A model generated the notes under the pieces. The model had not been told where the DNA came from. It worked only from the letters and a program-made list of their open reading frames with translations, and made no database searches. A program made the translations under genes and the position numbers. 64,000 bases of DNA from Streptomyces sp. R33 (GTDB taxonomy: Bacteria > Actinomycetota > Actinomycetes > Streptomycetales > Streptomycetaceae): NCBI RefSeq assembly GCF_041200175.1, contig NZ_CP165727.1, positions 8,652,786 to 8,716,785 of the forward strand, given 5' to 3'. Shown piece by piece: positions 9,147 through 17,942 of this stretch. Position 1 is the first letter of the stretch. Each line of letters begins with the position of its first letter.

Positions 9147-10379
9147 TCAGGTTCGGGGGGCGGCGACGGCGTCGGTGCGTTCGGTCGTGCCGGGGCGGTC
9201 CACCCCACCGGGATCGGGGGCGTTGCGCCGCAGCCACAGGCTCAGGACGCCGCACACCGCGGCGAGCACGAACAGGACCAGCGGCACCGTCTTCACGTCC
9301 ATCGTGTCGATGACACCGCCCAGCAGCGGCGGGAAGGCCACGCCGCCGATCATCGAGGCGGCGATCACGTAGGCACCGGCCGCGGCCACGCTGGGGACGG
9401 CGCGGTTCAGCCAGGGCAGGCAGGTCGGGAAGATCGGCGCGATCATCAGGCCGACGCCGAAGTACGCGTACGGGGCGAGGGCGGGCACCGTCGCCAGGAG
9501 CAGGAAGCCAGCCATGCCGGCGCAGCAGACGATCAGGATCGAAGGCGCGGACCAGCGCAGGCTGAGGGGCGCGACGACGAACCGGCCGACGGTCATCGCC
9601 GCCCAATAGGCGGAGGTCGCGGTGGCGGCGGTGGCCGCACCGTATCCGACGGCTTCGAGGTGAGTGGGCTCCCAGCCGCCGACGCCGGTCTCGATGGCGA
9701 CGTGGAGCACGTAGATGCCGATGAACACCGCGATGATCGGGAGCACCCGGGCGCCGCCCGTCGAGGCGTCCTCGGCCGGGGCCGGTCGGGGCTCCCGGAG
9801 GGCCACTCCGCCCAGGGTGAACAGGATCAGCAGGCTGATCGCGCCGATGCCGAGGAAGATCTCGGGGTAGTGGTCCGCGCCGAGCCAGCCGATCAGGGCC
9901 GGGCCGGCGATGGCGCCGACACCGAAGTGTCCGTTGAGCAGGTTGAGCATGGCGGTGCTGCGGCGGCCGAACCCGACGGCGAAGAGCTGGTTGAGGCCGT
10001 AGTCGATGCCGCCGAAGCCGAGGCCGATGACGAACGTGCCGGCGAGCGCCAGTGCCCAGTTCGGCGAGAAGGCGAAGACGGCCGCACCGGCCGCCATGAG
10101 CACGTAGGAGCCGCCGAGCAGCATCCGGTTGTTCAGCCGGCCCCGCAGGAGATGGTAGACCAGCACGCCCACCAGTGCGCCGACGAAGTGGGCGCTGAGA
10201 CTGAGCCCGGCCACGGCGGGGCTGATGCCGTACTCCTCCCGCAGGGCCGGGATCGCCGGTCCGTAGAGGGCCTGCAGGGCGCCGATCACCACAAACGCCA
10301 CGCACGAGGCGATGATCGCGACGGTGGTGAGGAGGGGCCTCCCCGCTTCCGGCAGGTCGGCCTCACTGGTGGAGGACAT
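9147..10379 (-). CDS. MFS transporter (sugar/FucP-like)
   Basis: 410 residues with about twelve hydrophobic segments, a basic mid-loop near residue 200 and a hydrophilic tail. FVIGLGFGGIDYGLNQLFA in TM4 and GRRSTAMLNLLNGHFGVGA after it resemble FucP/GlcP-type sugar:proton symporters, where GAGGG...D..LN is usual. ATG 10379 is preferred over 10391 because GAGGAGAG lies just upstream. It is the first gene of the operon and is divergent from the DeoR regulator across an AT-rich promoter region with operator-like repeats. Confidence 0.78.
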   Translation of the reverse strand: MSSTSEADLPEAGRPLLTTVAIIASCVAFVVIGALQALYGPAIPALREEYGISPAVAGLSLSAHFVGALVGVLVYHLLRGRLNNRMLLGGSYVLMAAGAAVFAFSPNWALALAGTFVIGLGFGGIDYGLNQLFAVGFGRRSTAMLNLLNGHFGVGAIAGPALIGWLGADHYPEIFLGIGAISLLILFTLGGVALREPRPAPAEDASTGGARVLPIIAVFIGIYVLHVAIETGVGGWEPTHLEAVGYGAATAATATSAYWAAMTVGRFVVAPLSLRWSAPSILIVCCAGMAGFLLLATVPALAPYAYFGVGLMIAPIFPTCLPWLNRAVPSVAAAGAYVIAASMIGGVAFPPLLGGVIDTMDVKTVPLVLFVLAAVCGVLSLWLRRNAPDPGGVDRPGTTERTDAVAAPRT

Positions 10380-10404
10380 CGCTCTCCTCATCGGTCATAG
10401 TCGA

Positions 10405-10485
10405 ATGAACATGTTCAACGTTCATAACAGCCTGAAATTCACACTGTCTCGCTCACATTACTCATTCCAAATGTTCGTTTCAACA
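10405..10485. promoter_or_regulatory. Divergent promoter with DeoR-type operator repeats
   Basis: The gap is AT-rich for this genome. A perfect 12-bp palindrome TGAACATGTTCA lies at 10406-10417, followed at once by ACGTTCAT, and a second site ATGTTCGTTTCAAC is at 10471-10484. The half-site ATGTTCG matches the GlpR (DeoR-family) half-site, so these are probable binding sites for the divergent regulator at 10550. Confidence 0.5.
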
Positions 10486-10549
10486 GTTGCGATGTGCGGA
10501 ACGCATATCAGGGGCGCTTGCGTGCTCCGTCTGTGCTAAAAGCAGACAC

Positions 10550-11317
10550 ATGAACGTGATGGAGAGGCAGAAGTTCGTCGTGGGGCTGCTCGTGCAGCAG
10601 AACCGCGCGACCGTGGCTGAGCTGGCCCAGGCCACCGGGGCGTCCGAGATGACCATCCGGCGGGACCTGGAGGTGCTGGAGTCCCGGGGCGCCCTGCGCC
10701 GGGTGCGCGGCGGCGCCGTGAGCAGCCTGCCCGGCGGCGTCGAGCCGCCCTATGCGGTCCGGGCCATGTCCGGGGCGCAGGCCAAGGAGCGGCTGGCTCG
10801 CGCCGTGGTCGATCTGCTCACCGAGGGCGAGACCGTCGCCCTGGACACCGGCACCACCGCTGTGGCCGTCGCCAAGGCCATGGCCGGCCGCCAGTTCACG
10901 GTCGCCCCTCTCTCCCTGCATGCCGCCTTCGCCCTCTCCGGGCATTCCGGCATCCAACTGGTGATGCCCGGCGGTCAGGTACGCCCCGAGGAGTTGTCGT
11001 TTTACGGACACGCCCCTGTGCAGACCTTCAAGGACCTGTGCTTCGACACGTTCGTCCTGGGTTGCTGCGGTATCGACCCGGTACAGGGCGCCACCGCCTA
11101 CAACCTCGACGACGTGCAGGTGAAGCGGGCCGCGGTGGCCGCGGCGCAGCGGGTCGTCCTGGTCGCCACTGCCGACAAGATCGGCCGCACCGCGCTGGGC
11201 CGCATCTGCTCGATGGAGGAGATCGCCCTCGTCGTCACGGACGCCCCCGCCGACTCCCCAGCGGTCGAAGCGCTGAGGGAGCTGGGGGTCGAGGTGGTCC
11301 ATCCGGCGAACGGCTGA
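10550..11317 (+). CDS. DeoR-family transcriptional regulator
   Basis: About 255 residues. The N-terminal DeoR winged helix is textbook: ERQKFVVGLLVQQNRATVAEL, then TGASEMTIRRDLEVLE and RVRGGAV. The sensor domain follows, with DTGTTAVAVAKAM (sugar-phosphate loop), MPGGQVRPEELSFYGH and VKRAAVAAAQRVVLVATADKIGR. DeoR proteins usually repress sugar operons and respond to phosphosugars. Divergent placement suggests that it controls the MFS/HAD/aminotransferase operon. ATG 10550 was chosen over the longer frame because homology begins there; the ribosome site is weak. Confidence 0.85.
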   Translation: MNVMERQKFVVGLLVQQNRATVAELAQATGASEMTIRRDLEVLESRGALRRVRGGAVSSLPGGVEPPYAVRAMSGAQAKERLARAVVDLLTEGETVALDTGTTAVAVAKAMAGRQFTVAPLSLHAAFALSGHSGIQLVMPGGQVRPEELSFYGHAPVQTFKDLCFDTFVLGCCGIDPVQGATAYNLDDVQVKRAAVAAAQRVVLVATADKIGRTALGRICSMEEIALVVTDAPADSPAVEALRELGVEVVHPANG

Positions 11318-11728
11318 ACCGCACGGCCGGGACGGATTCGGCTGGTCGTCTGAGCTTCACGTCGGTGCGCCTTTCCTGTGCGGCACGTCCCGGGATCGGA
11401 GAACCTCGTTCAGCATCGGGGAGCGGATCGCCGCCGCCAACCGGGTCCGACCGTCGTCTTCTGGACTGTCGGAAAGATGACAGCAAGCTCTTTCAGAAAT
11501 TTTCAGCCGCTTTCTGTGCGGATCCCGGCCAACCGTCCGGAGGGCCGCCGTCCGCTCGGTCGCCCTGCTCTGCCCGCCAAATGCCCGCCCGAGGGCCGGA
11601 TTTGATGCCCTCACCGGAACGCCGTCCCCGCCGGAGAAGCGTGTCCGATACAGGTTCCTTGTGCCCCGCAGCGGCCGGGAGTCTTCTAGCATCGCGGTCG
11701 CGACGGATGCGAACGAGAGAGCAGCGAC
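11318..11728. other. Non-coding stretch, no gene supported
   Basis: Frames here lack consistent GC-rich third positions and recognisable motifs. It separates the DeoR gene from a truncated small frame and an IS701 remnant. Confidence 0.5.
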
Positions 11729-11842
11729 ATGGAAACAGCCGCACTGCAGCGCCCGCAGGACCGCGACCGGCCCAGAGAACTCACCTCCGAGGAGATGGAC
11801 CTTTACCGCAAGTTTGCTGAACACGGCCCCCTCCCGCCTTAG
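11729..11842 (+). pseudogene. Short 5' fragment of an unknown gene
   Basis: ATG with GAGAG upstream encodes 37 residues (ending EEMDLYRKFAEHGPLPP), and the TAG stop overlaps the end of the IS701-type remnant. It looks like a gene start cut off by the insertion. Product not recognised. Confidence 0.3.
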
Positions 11843-12435
11843 TGGATTCCCCGGTCGGTGAGGGCGGCCCGCAGGTGTGCATAGGTGCCGTAGGCAGCGT
11901 TGGCCACGACGACCGGTGGCCTCATGCCCCACTCGGCCAGCGTGTCGAGCATGTCCAAGGCCAACCGCCATTTCTCGCGGTGCGCGACCTCGGACGGAAT
12001 GCGTATGGATGGACGTCCTGCGGTCGTCGTCTGTTTCCCATGAACGAGGCAGGAACAGCCTCCATAGCAGCGGGCAAGAGGCGCTGTCGGTCGCGGCGTG
12101 AACGCTGACCGCGACCTGGCAGTTGGCGCGTTTACCCAGGGCCCCGCAGTACTGGGGGCCACCCCGGCCGACATTCTTCCGTCCTTCGGCAGCGACACGT
12201 CATCGATTACCCAGGCCGACGGGGCGATGAGCGGCAGCACGCGTTCACAGATCCGACGCTGCACCGGCACCGGATCCCAGGTGGACTGGTTCACGAACTG
12301 CTACAGGTTGTGCTCGTTGCCGTCCGGCAGCCGAGCGGCCATGGCCTGGATCGACTTTCGGCGACCGTCCAGCATCAGGCCACGCAGGTAACAGCCCTCT
12401 TGGCCCGCTGGTCCTTGCGCCTCAGAGAGACGAAC
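11839..12435 (-). pseudogene. IS701-family transposase remnant
   Basis: The signature YLRGLMLDGRRKSIQAMAAR, then QSTWDPVPVQRRICERV and WVIDDVSLPKDGRMSAGVA, identifies IS701-type DDE transposases. At least three frame changes or stops interrupt it: near 12400, a stop between NEHNL and QFV, and after GVAP. The frame returns at EKWRLALDMLDTLAEWG and ends at 11839. Both ends of the protein are missing, so it cannot be active. Confidence 0.7.
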
Positions 12436-12601
12436 ACGTCAGCCACATACGACGCCAACTCAACTCGTACACGCTCCACTTCGCGTGCATCCATACATCC
12501 GACATGCCCGCCCACGAACAACCCGAACCGGCAGACCTAACGGAGTCCTATTAGGGTGTGACGTAGTCCATGCGCCAGCAGCGTGTTCGGGGTTGTGGCG
12601 G

Positions 12602-14095
12602 TCATGTCTGTTGTTGGGCGTAGGCCGCGAGTTCGGGGTGCTCCCGTATGAGTTGTTCGCGTAGTCGGCGTACTTCCGCGGCCTCGGCGGCGGCGCGTTG
12701 TTCGGCTTTGGTCTGGTCCTGCGCTGAGCGGGACCGCTCGGCCTGCTCGGCATGGGCTTCATCGAGCATGCGTTCCCACCGGATTGCCGGTCGTAGCCGT
12801 TCGGCTTCCCGTGCTGCCTCGGCCTCGGCGACGAGTCCTGGCGTCGCGCGCCGGATCTCAGTCTGCTCCGCCCGGTCCCGGCACTGCCGGCACAGCCCGT
12901 CGTCGGGTCGTGGTCCCTTGCCAGCCGCCGAGCAGTCCTTGCCCTCGCATTCCCACCACCGGAGCTCAGGGGCGTTCTCCCGTTGCGCAGGCACTGGGCC
13001 TCGTCGGCGGTCCGCCCGGCGTTCTGCGCACTTGGGGCATGCGTCCTCCAGGTGCAGAGTCACTCCGTCCTCGCACATCGGGTCAGGGCAGTCCGTGGAC
13101 GGGCGCACCAACCCCACGGCGACCCCGACGGGGGAGGAGAGCTCTCCTTCGGCCAGATCACGGGCGTAGCCGTGTGTCCACCAACGGCGTTGGATCCGCT
13201 CGAGTAGCTGCGGGGGGGTCCGTCCTGCGTCCAGGGCGTGCAGGATCGCCTCACGCAGCACGGCCGGGAGGTGGGGCGGCAGCAGAGCTGCCAGCTCCCG
13301 CGGCCATCCCGCCTCAACGGCTCTGACCGAGTCGGCCAGTCCCGGAGACATCCGCAGCCGGGTCCTCTTCCGCGACCTGGCTGCCGGGATGGGCGCGCCA
13401 GCGCCCGGGGACGCGGCGCAGCCGGCGGCTCTACGCGGCCTACTACCTGTAGTGGCCCTGCGGGCGTCATCGGCGCTACGCGCCGCAGGCGCTATCGGGG
13501 TTTCTGGAGAGGGGAGGGTTATAGGGGAGGGTTGGGGGACTGCCAGTCCCCCCTGCGGGGATTGACAGTCCCCCCTTCCCCGGGACTCAGAGTCCCCCCG
13601 TCCGCCGGATTCGAGGGGTTTCGCGGGAGGGGACTGAGAGTCCCCTCCTTTCTGGCGCGGCCTTCCCTTGTCGCTGCGCTCTGTTCGCGGCGGTGCCGGC
13701 GGCAGCGTGGGGCGGGTGTGCTGTGTGAGTGGGGGCAGGCCGCGGTGTGCCCGGTCCTCGTTGACCCGTGCCAGCCTTTCAGGTCCGTACCAGGATGCCG
13801 GGATCTGCAGGTCGTAGACCTTGGGGCGGGCGTGCGCGGGGATGTATCGGGCGGCTTCCTGGTCTCCCAGCGTGATCACACCCCGCTCGGCAAGCCAGGC
13901 CAGACGCCGCTGCACGGTCTTGACGTCGCAGAGCGCGATCCGGGCCAGCGTCCGCCGGGACGGGAAGGCATTGGTACCGTCCGGATCCGCTTTCTCTGCC
14001 AGGCCGGCCAGCAGCATCCGGTCCGTCGTACTGTTCACGGGGCTGTCATGCAAAGCCCACAGGATTGGCTCAAGCGCCACCGTGCACCACCACAT
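12602..14095 (-). CDS. Plasmid Rep-like winged-helix protein
   Basis: About 497 residues. The N-terminus (LEPILWALHDSPV, then FPSRRTLARIALCDVKTVQRRLAWLAERGVI) is a winged helix typical of replication/maintenance proteins on Streptomyces plasmids and integrative elements. A low-complexity linker (150-230) is encoded by the dyad repeats listed separately. The C-terminal half has two zinc-ribbon-like pairs (CPDPMCEDG...CPKC; CEGKDC...CRQC) and a charged coiled tail. GTG at 14080 is an alternative start. No helicase (Rep2-like) gene lies beside it, so its origin function is inferred. Confidence 0.55.
   Translation of the reverse strand: MWWCTVALEPILWALHDSPVNSTTDRMLLAGLAEKADPDGTNAFPSRRTLARIALCDVKTVQRRLAWLAERGVITLGDQEAARYIPAHARPKVYDLQIPASWYGPERLARVNEDRAHRGLPPLTQHTRPTLPPAPPRTERSDKGRPRQKGGDSQSPPAKPLESGGRGDSESRGRGDCQSPQGGLAVPQPSPITLPSPETPIAPAARSADDARRATTGSRPRRAAGCAASPGAGAPIPAARSRKRTRLRMSPGLADSVRAVEAGWPRELAALLPPHLPAVLREAILHALDAGRTPPQLLERIQRRWWTHGYARDLAEGELSSPVGVAVGLVRPSTDCPDPMCEDGVTLHLEDACPKCAERRADRRRGPVPAQRENAPELRWWECEGKDCSAAGKGPRPDDGLCRQCRDRAEQTEIRRATPGLVAEAEAAREAERLRPAIRWERMLDEAHAEQAERSRSAQDQTKAEQRAAAEAAEVRRLREQLIREHPELAAYAQQQT
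13534..13648. repeat. Four dyad iterons inside the Rep-like gene
   Basis: Four copies of GGGGACT-N3-AGTCCCC centred near 13543, 13564, 13590 and 13636, about 22-24 bp apart with one position skipped. Copies 1 and 4 are perfect dyads (8- and 10-bp arms); copies 2 and 3 have one or two mismatches. The central triplets differ (GCC, GAC, CAG, GAG), so the dyad rather than the protein is what repeats. Confidence 0.65.
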
Positions 14096-14234
14096 CCAGG
14101 GCGAACCCGTTGACGTCGTGCAAGCGGGCTTGTGGCGGCCTCGGGCTCGTTCCGCATACGCTCATGGCTCAGCGCACCTCTCAGTTCACGCAACTGGGTG
14201 CCCTTCCTCGTGCAGACGGTCCAGGCCTGTACGA

Positions 14235-14276
14235 GAACATGCGAGCCCCACCACCCATGGCGGGGCTCGCATGTTC
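14235..14276. terminator. 15-bp perfect hairpin
   Basis: GAACATGCGAGCCCC (14235-14249) pairs perfectly with GGGGCTCGCATGTTC (14262-14276) around a 12-base loop. It lies in a gene-free gap between the Rep-like gene and the ECF sigma remnant. A terminator is the simplest reading, though there is no T-tract. Confidence 0.5.
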
Positions 14277-14377
14277 GGGAGCATCGTCACGCCCTACACA
14301 ACGGCACCGATGCCACCAGCCTGATCACCGATGCACCCAGCGTGGCATCACAGCCGGGCAACGGCGCGGCCGGTGAG

Positions 14378-14745
14378 TCACCGGTGAGGATCCGCGCCCC
14401 GCCCCGCTTCCACCTGCATCGTGGTCAGCACGCCGCTGAGAGAGTCATCGTCATCGACGACGGCACCCGCCTCCTCCACGGACGACTCCGAAGCCTGGTA
14501 CACCTGCCGCAGGTGGCTGGCCACCGTGCGGCGAGCGATGGTGAACAGCCACGGGGCGAACCGCTCCGGCTGCCGCAGCCGTGACAGCCTGCGTACCACG
14601 GTGACCCACGCCGACCACGCCCTGCATGTAGCGCCATAGCGGGCTTTGCCAGACCCGCACCAGATCGCGAAGTGCTTCCCGCTCCCCGAGCTGGCAGCGC
14701 ACTGCCAATAGCCCGTCGCGACGCCCGTCCCCGCCCACCGCGCCT
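14378..14745 (-). pseudogene. Broken ECF sigma-factor gene
   Basis: One frame reads LRQPERFAPWLFTIARRTVASHLR, the region-2 end of ECF sigma factors, and continues to 14378 through an acidic stretch. The earlier part (LGEREALRDLVRVWQSPLWRY) is in another frame, so at least one frameshift lies near 14620. No region 4 is recognisable. Not functional as read. Confidence 0.5.
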
Positions 14746-14774
14746 CCCTGTCTCGCGCCACGACTCACCGGGAC

Positions 14775-15286
14775 AGTCGGCATTCGAGGCAGAAAGGTTC
14801 GCAGGCCCATGAGTGACTGCTCAGGAGCCGGTTCGCCATGCTGAAGGCTCCAGCAGGGATGACCAGATGAAGCAGTCAACGGCGAACTGAAGCGCCAAGC
14901 TAAAACGGGGCAAAGGCTTCCCCTCTGCAAGGCTGCTTGGCTCTGGAGCGGCGGGCTCTGCCGGGCGATGCCAGAGAGGGTCCGCTGCTGCAGCTCGATC
15001 GTATTGCTGGCGAGCAAGCCACGTCGGATCCTTCGGTACATCTTCCGCCCGCGCTCGAGGGTGAACCGCTCATCGGGGATCGAGTCAGCGCATCCTGCGC
15101 GGAACCCTGCACAGCGGCAACCGAGTTATGCGAGCCGCTCGCGGAGCCCTTGCCGACAGAGTTCGGGCGTCCGGTCTGCATAGAAAACGCTCTGGGCTCG
15201 GAATCTGGTCCACCTGTCAGCCGTTCGTGAGACGGTGATCGTGATCAGCATGCAGATCCGACCGGCAGAGAGGCGGCCCTACTCGC
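14775..15286. other. Gene-free stretch upstream of the DUF2637 gene
   Basis: No frame shows steady codon bias or motifs. It contains the promoter region of the following gene; no clear -35/-10 pair was identified. Confidence 0.4.
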
Positions 15287-16936
15287 ATGCAGCTGACTCG
15301 TACGCACCGGATACTCATCGGCGTCGTGGTCGCAGGAGCCGTGGTCATCGCGGGGATCGGTTTCGCCGGTTCGTACGCCGCGGTCCGCGCGCTCGCCCTG
15401 CAGAAGGGGTTCGGGAGCTTCTCGCTGGTGTTCCCGATCGGCATCGACGCGGGCATCTGCGTGCTGCTGGCGCTGGACCTGCTCCTGACGTGGATCCGGA
15501 TCCCGTTCCCGCTGCTGCGCCAGACGGCGTGGCTGCTGACCGCGGCGACGATCGCGTTCAACGGCGCGGCGGCCTGGCCGGACCCGCTGGGCGTGGGCAT
15601 GCACGCCGTGATCCCGATCCTGTTCGTGGTCACGGTGGAGGCGGCCCGGCACGCGGTGGGCCGGATCGCGGACATCACGGCGGACCGGCACATGGAGGGC
15701 GTGCGCATCACGCGCTGGCTCCTCTCCCCCGTCCCGACGTTCAAGCTGTGGCGCCGGATGAAGCTGTGGGAGCTGCGGTCGTACGAGCAGGCGGTCGGCA
15801 TGGAGCAGGACCGGCTGATCTACCAGGCGCGGCTTCAGGCCCGGTACGGGCGGGCCTGGCGCCGCAAGGCCCCGGTGGAGGCGCTGATGCCGCTCCGGCT
15901 GGCCCGGATCGGCGTCCCCCTCTCCCAGACGGCCCCGGAAGGCCTGGCGGCGGCGGGCATCGACCCGGCGCTGCTGCCCCCGGCGCCGACAACGGCCGAA
16001 CACCTGGCGGTGGAGCGGGCCGATGCACCGCAGGGCGTTCCGCTCGGGGCACCAGCCGTATTGGGGGAGCAGGCCTTGGAGAGGTCCGCGGATATGGGTG
16101 AGAGCCTCGCCCACGGGCTGCAGCCGGACGTCGGCCCCGCACCTGACGAGTTCGGTCAGGATCATCCCTATGGTCCTGAATTCCCCGGAGCGCTGCCCCC
16201 GGCGCAGCCGGCCGTTCCGGTGGCCGCCGAGCCGGCCCGTATGACGGAGGCGGAGCTCTGGGAGGCATGCCGCTCGTACGCGGCGCGCACCGGCGCTGCC
16301 CCTGATGCTGCCGCTTTCGTCGTGCACCTGGCCGAGGCGTACGGGCTGGTGGACCCGGTGACCGGTGGGCCGCTGCCCGCGACACAGGTGGAGGAGCTAC
16401 TCGCCCGGTTCCCCGGAAGCCCGACGGCTGTGACCGGTGACGATTCGGTGACCGGTCACCGTGGCGAACCCGATCCTTTCTTTGAACCCTTCTCGGCCCG
16501 AGGCGACGTTCATGCGCCCGCCGTGCAGGCCCCGTTGTCCGGTCAGGTACCGGCGCCATTGGCGTCGGCCGGTGACCGGCTGCCTGCCGCACGACGTGAG
16601 CAGATGTCTCCTGACGTGCTGACCGATCCGGTCCCGGCGCCTGCAGGGGAGACCGAGCGCTGGGAGGCAACGGTCACCGACACCGGAGCGACCGCTGCTC
16701 GGCTGCCGCAGCAGGAGACCGAGGAGCCTGTCCTGGATCCGGTCCAGCAGCAGATCCTCACCGTCGCCGCCTGGCTCACCGAGGCCGAGGAGACCGGCGT
16801 GAAACTCTCCGGAGCCGAAGTGGGCCGCCGCCTGGGGGTATCCCCTAAGACAGGTCAGCGCCGCGTGATCGACGCTGGCAAGCACCTCACCGAGCAGCGC
16901 CGGCAGCAGGGGCGGTCTCACCTCCGCTCGGTCTGA
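15287..16936 (+). CDS. DUF2637 membrane protein with C-terminal HTH
   Basis: 549 residues. The first ~130 residues hold four hydrophobic segments (ILIGVVVAGAVVIAGIGFAG; FPIGIDAGICVLLALDLLL; TAWLLTAATIAFNGAAAW; GMHAVIPILFVVTVEAARHAVG), the DUF2637 arrangement found on actinobacterial plasmids and integrative elements near spread/transfer genes. A basic cytoplasmic region follows, then a long acidic/Pro-rich linker, and a C-terminal HTH (KLSGAEVGRRLGVSPKTGQRR, about 500-530). It may tie transfer or replication to the membrane; the function is unproven. The last third contains GTGACCGGTCAC repeats. Confidence 0.72.
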   Translation: MQLTRTHRILIGVVVAGAVVIAGIGFAGSYAAVRALALQKGFGSFSLVFPIGIDAGICVLLALDLLLTWIRIPFPLLRQTAWLLTAATIAFNGAAAWPDPLGVGMHAVIPILFVVTVEAARHAVGRIADITADRHMEGVRITRWLLSPVPTFKLWRRMKLWELRSYEQAVGMEQDRLIYQARLQARYGRAWRRKAPVEALMPLRLARIGVPLSQTAPEGLAAAGIDPALLPPAPTTAEHLAVERADAPQGVPLGAPAVLGEQALERSADMGESLAHGLQPDVGPAPDEFGQDHPYGPEFPGALPPAQPAVPVAAEPARMTEAELWEACRSYAARTGAAPDAAAFVVHLAEAYGLVDPVTGGPLPATQVEELLARFPGSPTAVTGDDSVTGHRGEPDPFFEPFSARGDVHAPAVQAPLSGQVPAPLASAGDRLPAARREQMSPDVLTDPVPAPAGETERWEATVTDTGATAARLPQQETEEPVLDPVQQQILTVAAWLTEAEETGVKLSGAEVGRRLGVSPKTGQRRVIDAGKHLTEQRRQQGRSHLRSV

Positions 16937-17120
16937 GGCTGACCGCCCCCGGCGTGACCGATGCCTCCGCGACCGGTGGCCGACGACTGCTGAACTCGTG
17001 ACCGGTCACCGCCTGACCGGCGCTGGTGACGGCGCGACTGGTGACTGATTCGGTGACCTATCCGGTGACTAAATCGGTGAGTGACCGCCTATCACCTCAC
17101 CGGTGCGAGTCACCAGCACG
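16429..17120. repeat. GTGACCGGT-type repeat cluster
   Basis: The 12-bp palindrome GTGACCGGTCAC occurs at 16448-16459 (inside the DUF2637 gene) and at 16998-17009. Related GGTGAC(C/T) words crowd the stretch 17030-17100 in both orientations. The pattern suggests protein-binding iterons or operators rather than coding sequence. Confidence 0.5.
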
Positions 17121-17236
17121 CCGAGTCCGGAGCCCCATTCGCCGCGAGCCCCGTGTGGGCGAGGCCCGGCATGTCGTCGTGCTCGGCTGTTTCCGCCGTG
17201 ACCGGTCCAACAGCCGCACCCCGTTGACCTGCGGTT

Positions 17237-17304
17237 TGACCGATGACCGATGACCGATGTCAGGATGACCGGTGACCGATCCGACCTCCATCGGTCATCG
17301 GTCA
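17237..17304. repeat. TGACCGA tandem/inverted repeat
   Basis: Three tandem TGACCGA(TG) units at 17237-17259 are answered by an inverted block at 17289-17304; the 16-bp arms 17237-17252 and 17289-17304 are perfect complements. It could form a long hairpin or bind a repeat-recognising protein, and lies ~300 bases after the DUF2637 gene. Confidence 0.6.
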
Positions 17305-17354
17305 TGACCGATCTTCCAAAGTCACCAACCCCCTACATCGGTGCATGTGTCCGG

Positions 17355-17400
17355 CTCATTTGACCTGGTCCGATGCTCGGCGTCTCAGATGATTTGGTCC
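17355..17400. repeat. Two inverted copies of a ~19-bp repeat (left)
   Basis: 17355-17371 and 17381-17400, read on the minus strand, give GGACCAGGTCAAATGAG and GGACCAAATCATCTGAGACG. They match the repeats at 19022-19159 beyond the VOC/WYL pair. Multiple terminal repeats of this kind are typical of IS21-family ends. Confidence 0.5.
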
Positions 17401-17448
17401 CTATCGAGCGTGCCGCCGGGACTGGCCCCGCCAGGGGGCCGCGCTATG

Positions 17449-17847
17449 TCAGCGAGCGAACTTCTCGATGGCCGCCGGCGTGACGGGGGTGAAGAAGTTG
17501 ACGAGGTTGCCGTCGGGGTCACGGAGCAGGAGGGACCGGTTGCCCCAGGGCATCGTGGTGGGCTCGGTCACGAAGTCGGCGACGAAATCGGCCAGGTTCC
17601 GGTGCACGTCGTCCACGTCGGCGACGAGGAATTCGATGATCACGGTGTTGTTGTCGGCCGGACGGGCGGAGCCGGGTGCGAACAGTGCCACGGTGCGGGT
17701 GCTGCCGATCGCGAGGGTCCCGCTGGCGGTTCGCAGTTCGGCGAAGTCCTCGGTGGACCAGTCCGCCCGCACTCCGGTGGCTCGCTCGTAGAAGTCGACG
17801 AGGCGCGCGACGTTGCCTGTGATGATCCGGGTCGAAACGAAGTCCAT
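17449..17847 (-). CDS. VOC/glyoxalase-family protein
   Basis: 132 residues with the vicinal-oxygen-chelate pattern: an N-terminal strand/helix (FVSTRIITGNVARLVDFYERATG) and a C-terminal IIEFLVADVDDVHRNL followed by LLLRDPDGNLVNFFTPV, where the DPDGN turn is typical. GAGGAGAG precedes the ATG. Such proteins act as lyases, dioxygenases or antibiotic-binding proteins; the usual metal ligands are not obvious. It is divergent to a WYL regulator that probably controls it. Confidence 0.8.
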   Translation of the reverse strand: MDFVSTRIITGNVARLVDFYERATGVRADWSTEDFAELRTASGTLAIGSTRTVALFAPGSARPADNNTVIIEFLVADVDDVHRNLADFVADFVTEPTTMPWGNRSLLLRDPDGNLVNFFTPVTPAAIEKFAR

Positions 17848-17942
17848 GGTGCTCTCCTCGGGGTTGGTGGAGCCGTTGCGCTTCGGACGCTAGAGCAAAT
17901 AGTGGACAGAATCGGTCCGGTATCAGCGCTAGGCTGGTGGAC

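Noticed and set aside
9036..10400. A 454-residue plus-strand frame over the MFS gene
   Set aside because: Shadow frame of Glu/Gly/His-rich composition opposite a clear transporter gene.
13238..14113. Plus-strand frame opposite the Rep-like gene
   Set aside because: No motifs, and composition is the mirror of the minus-strand gene.
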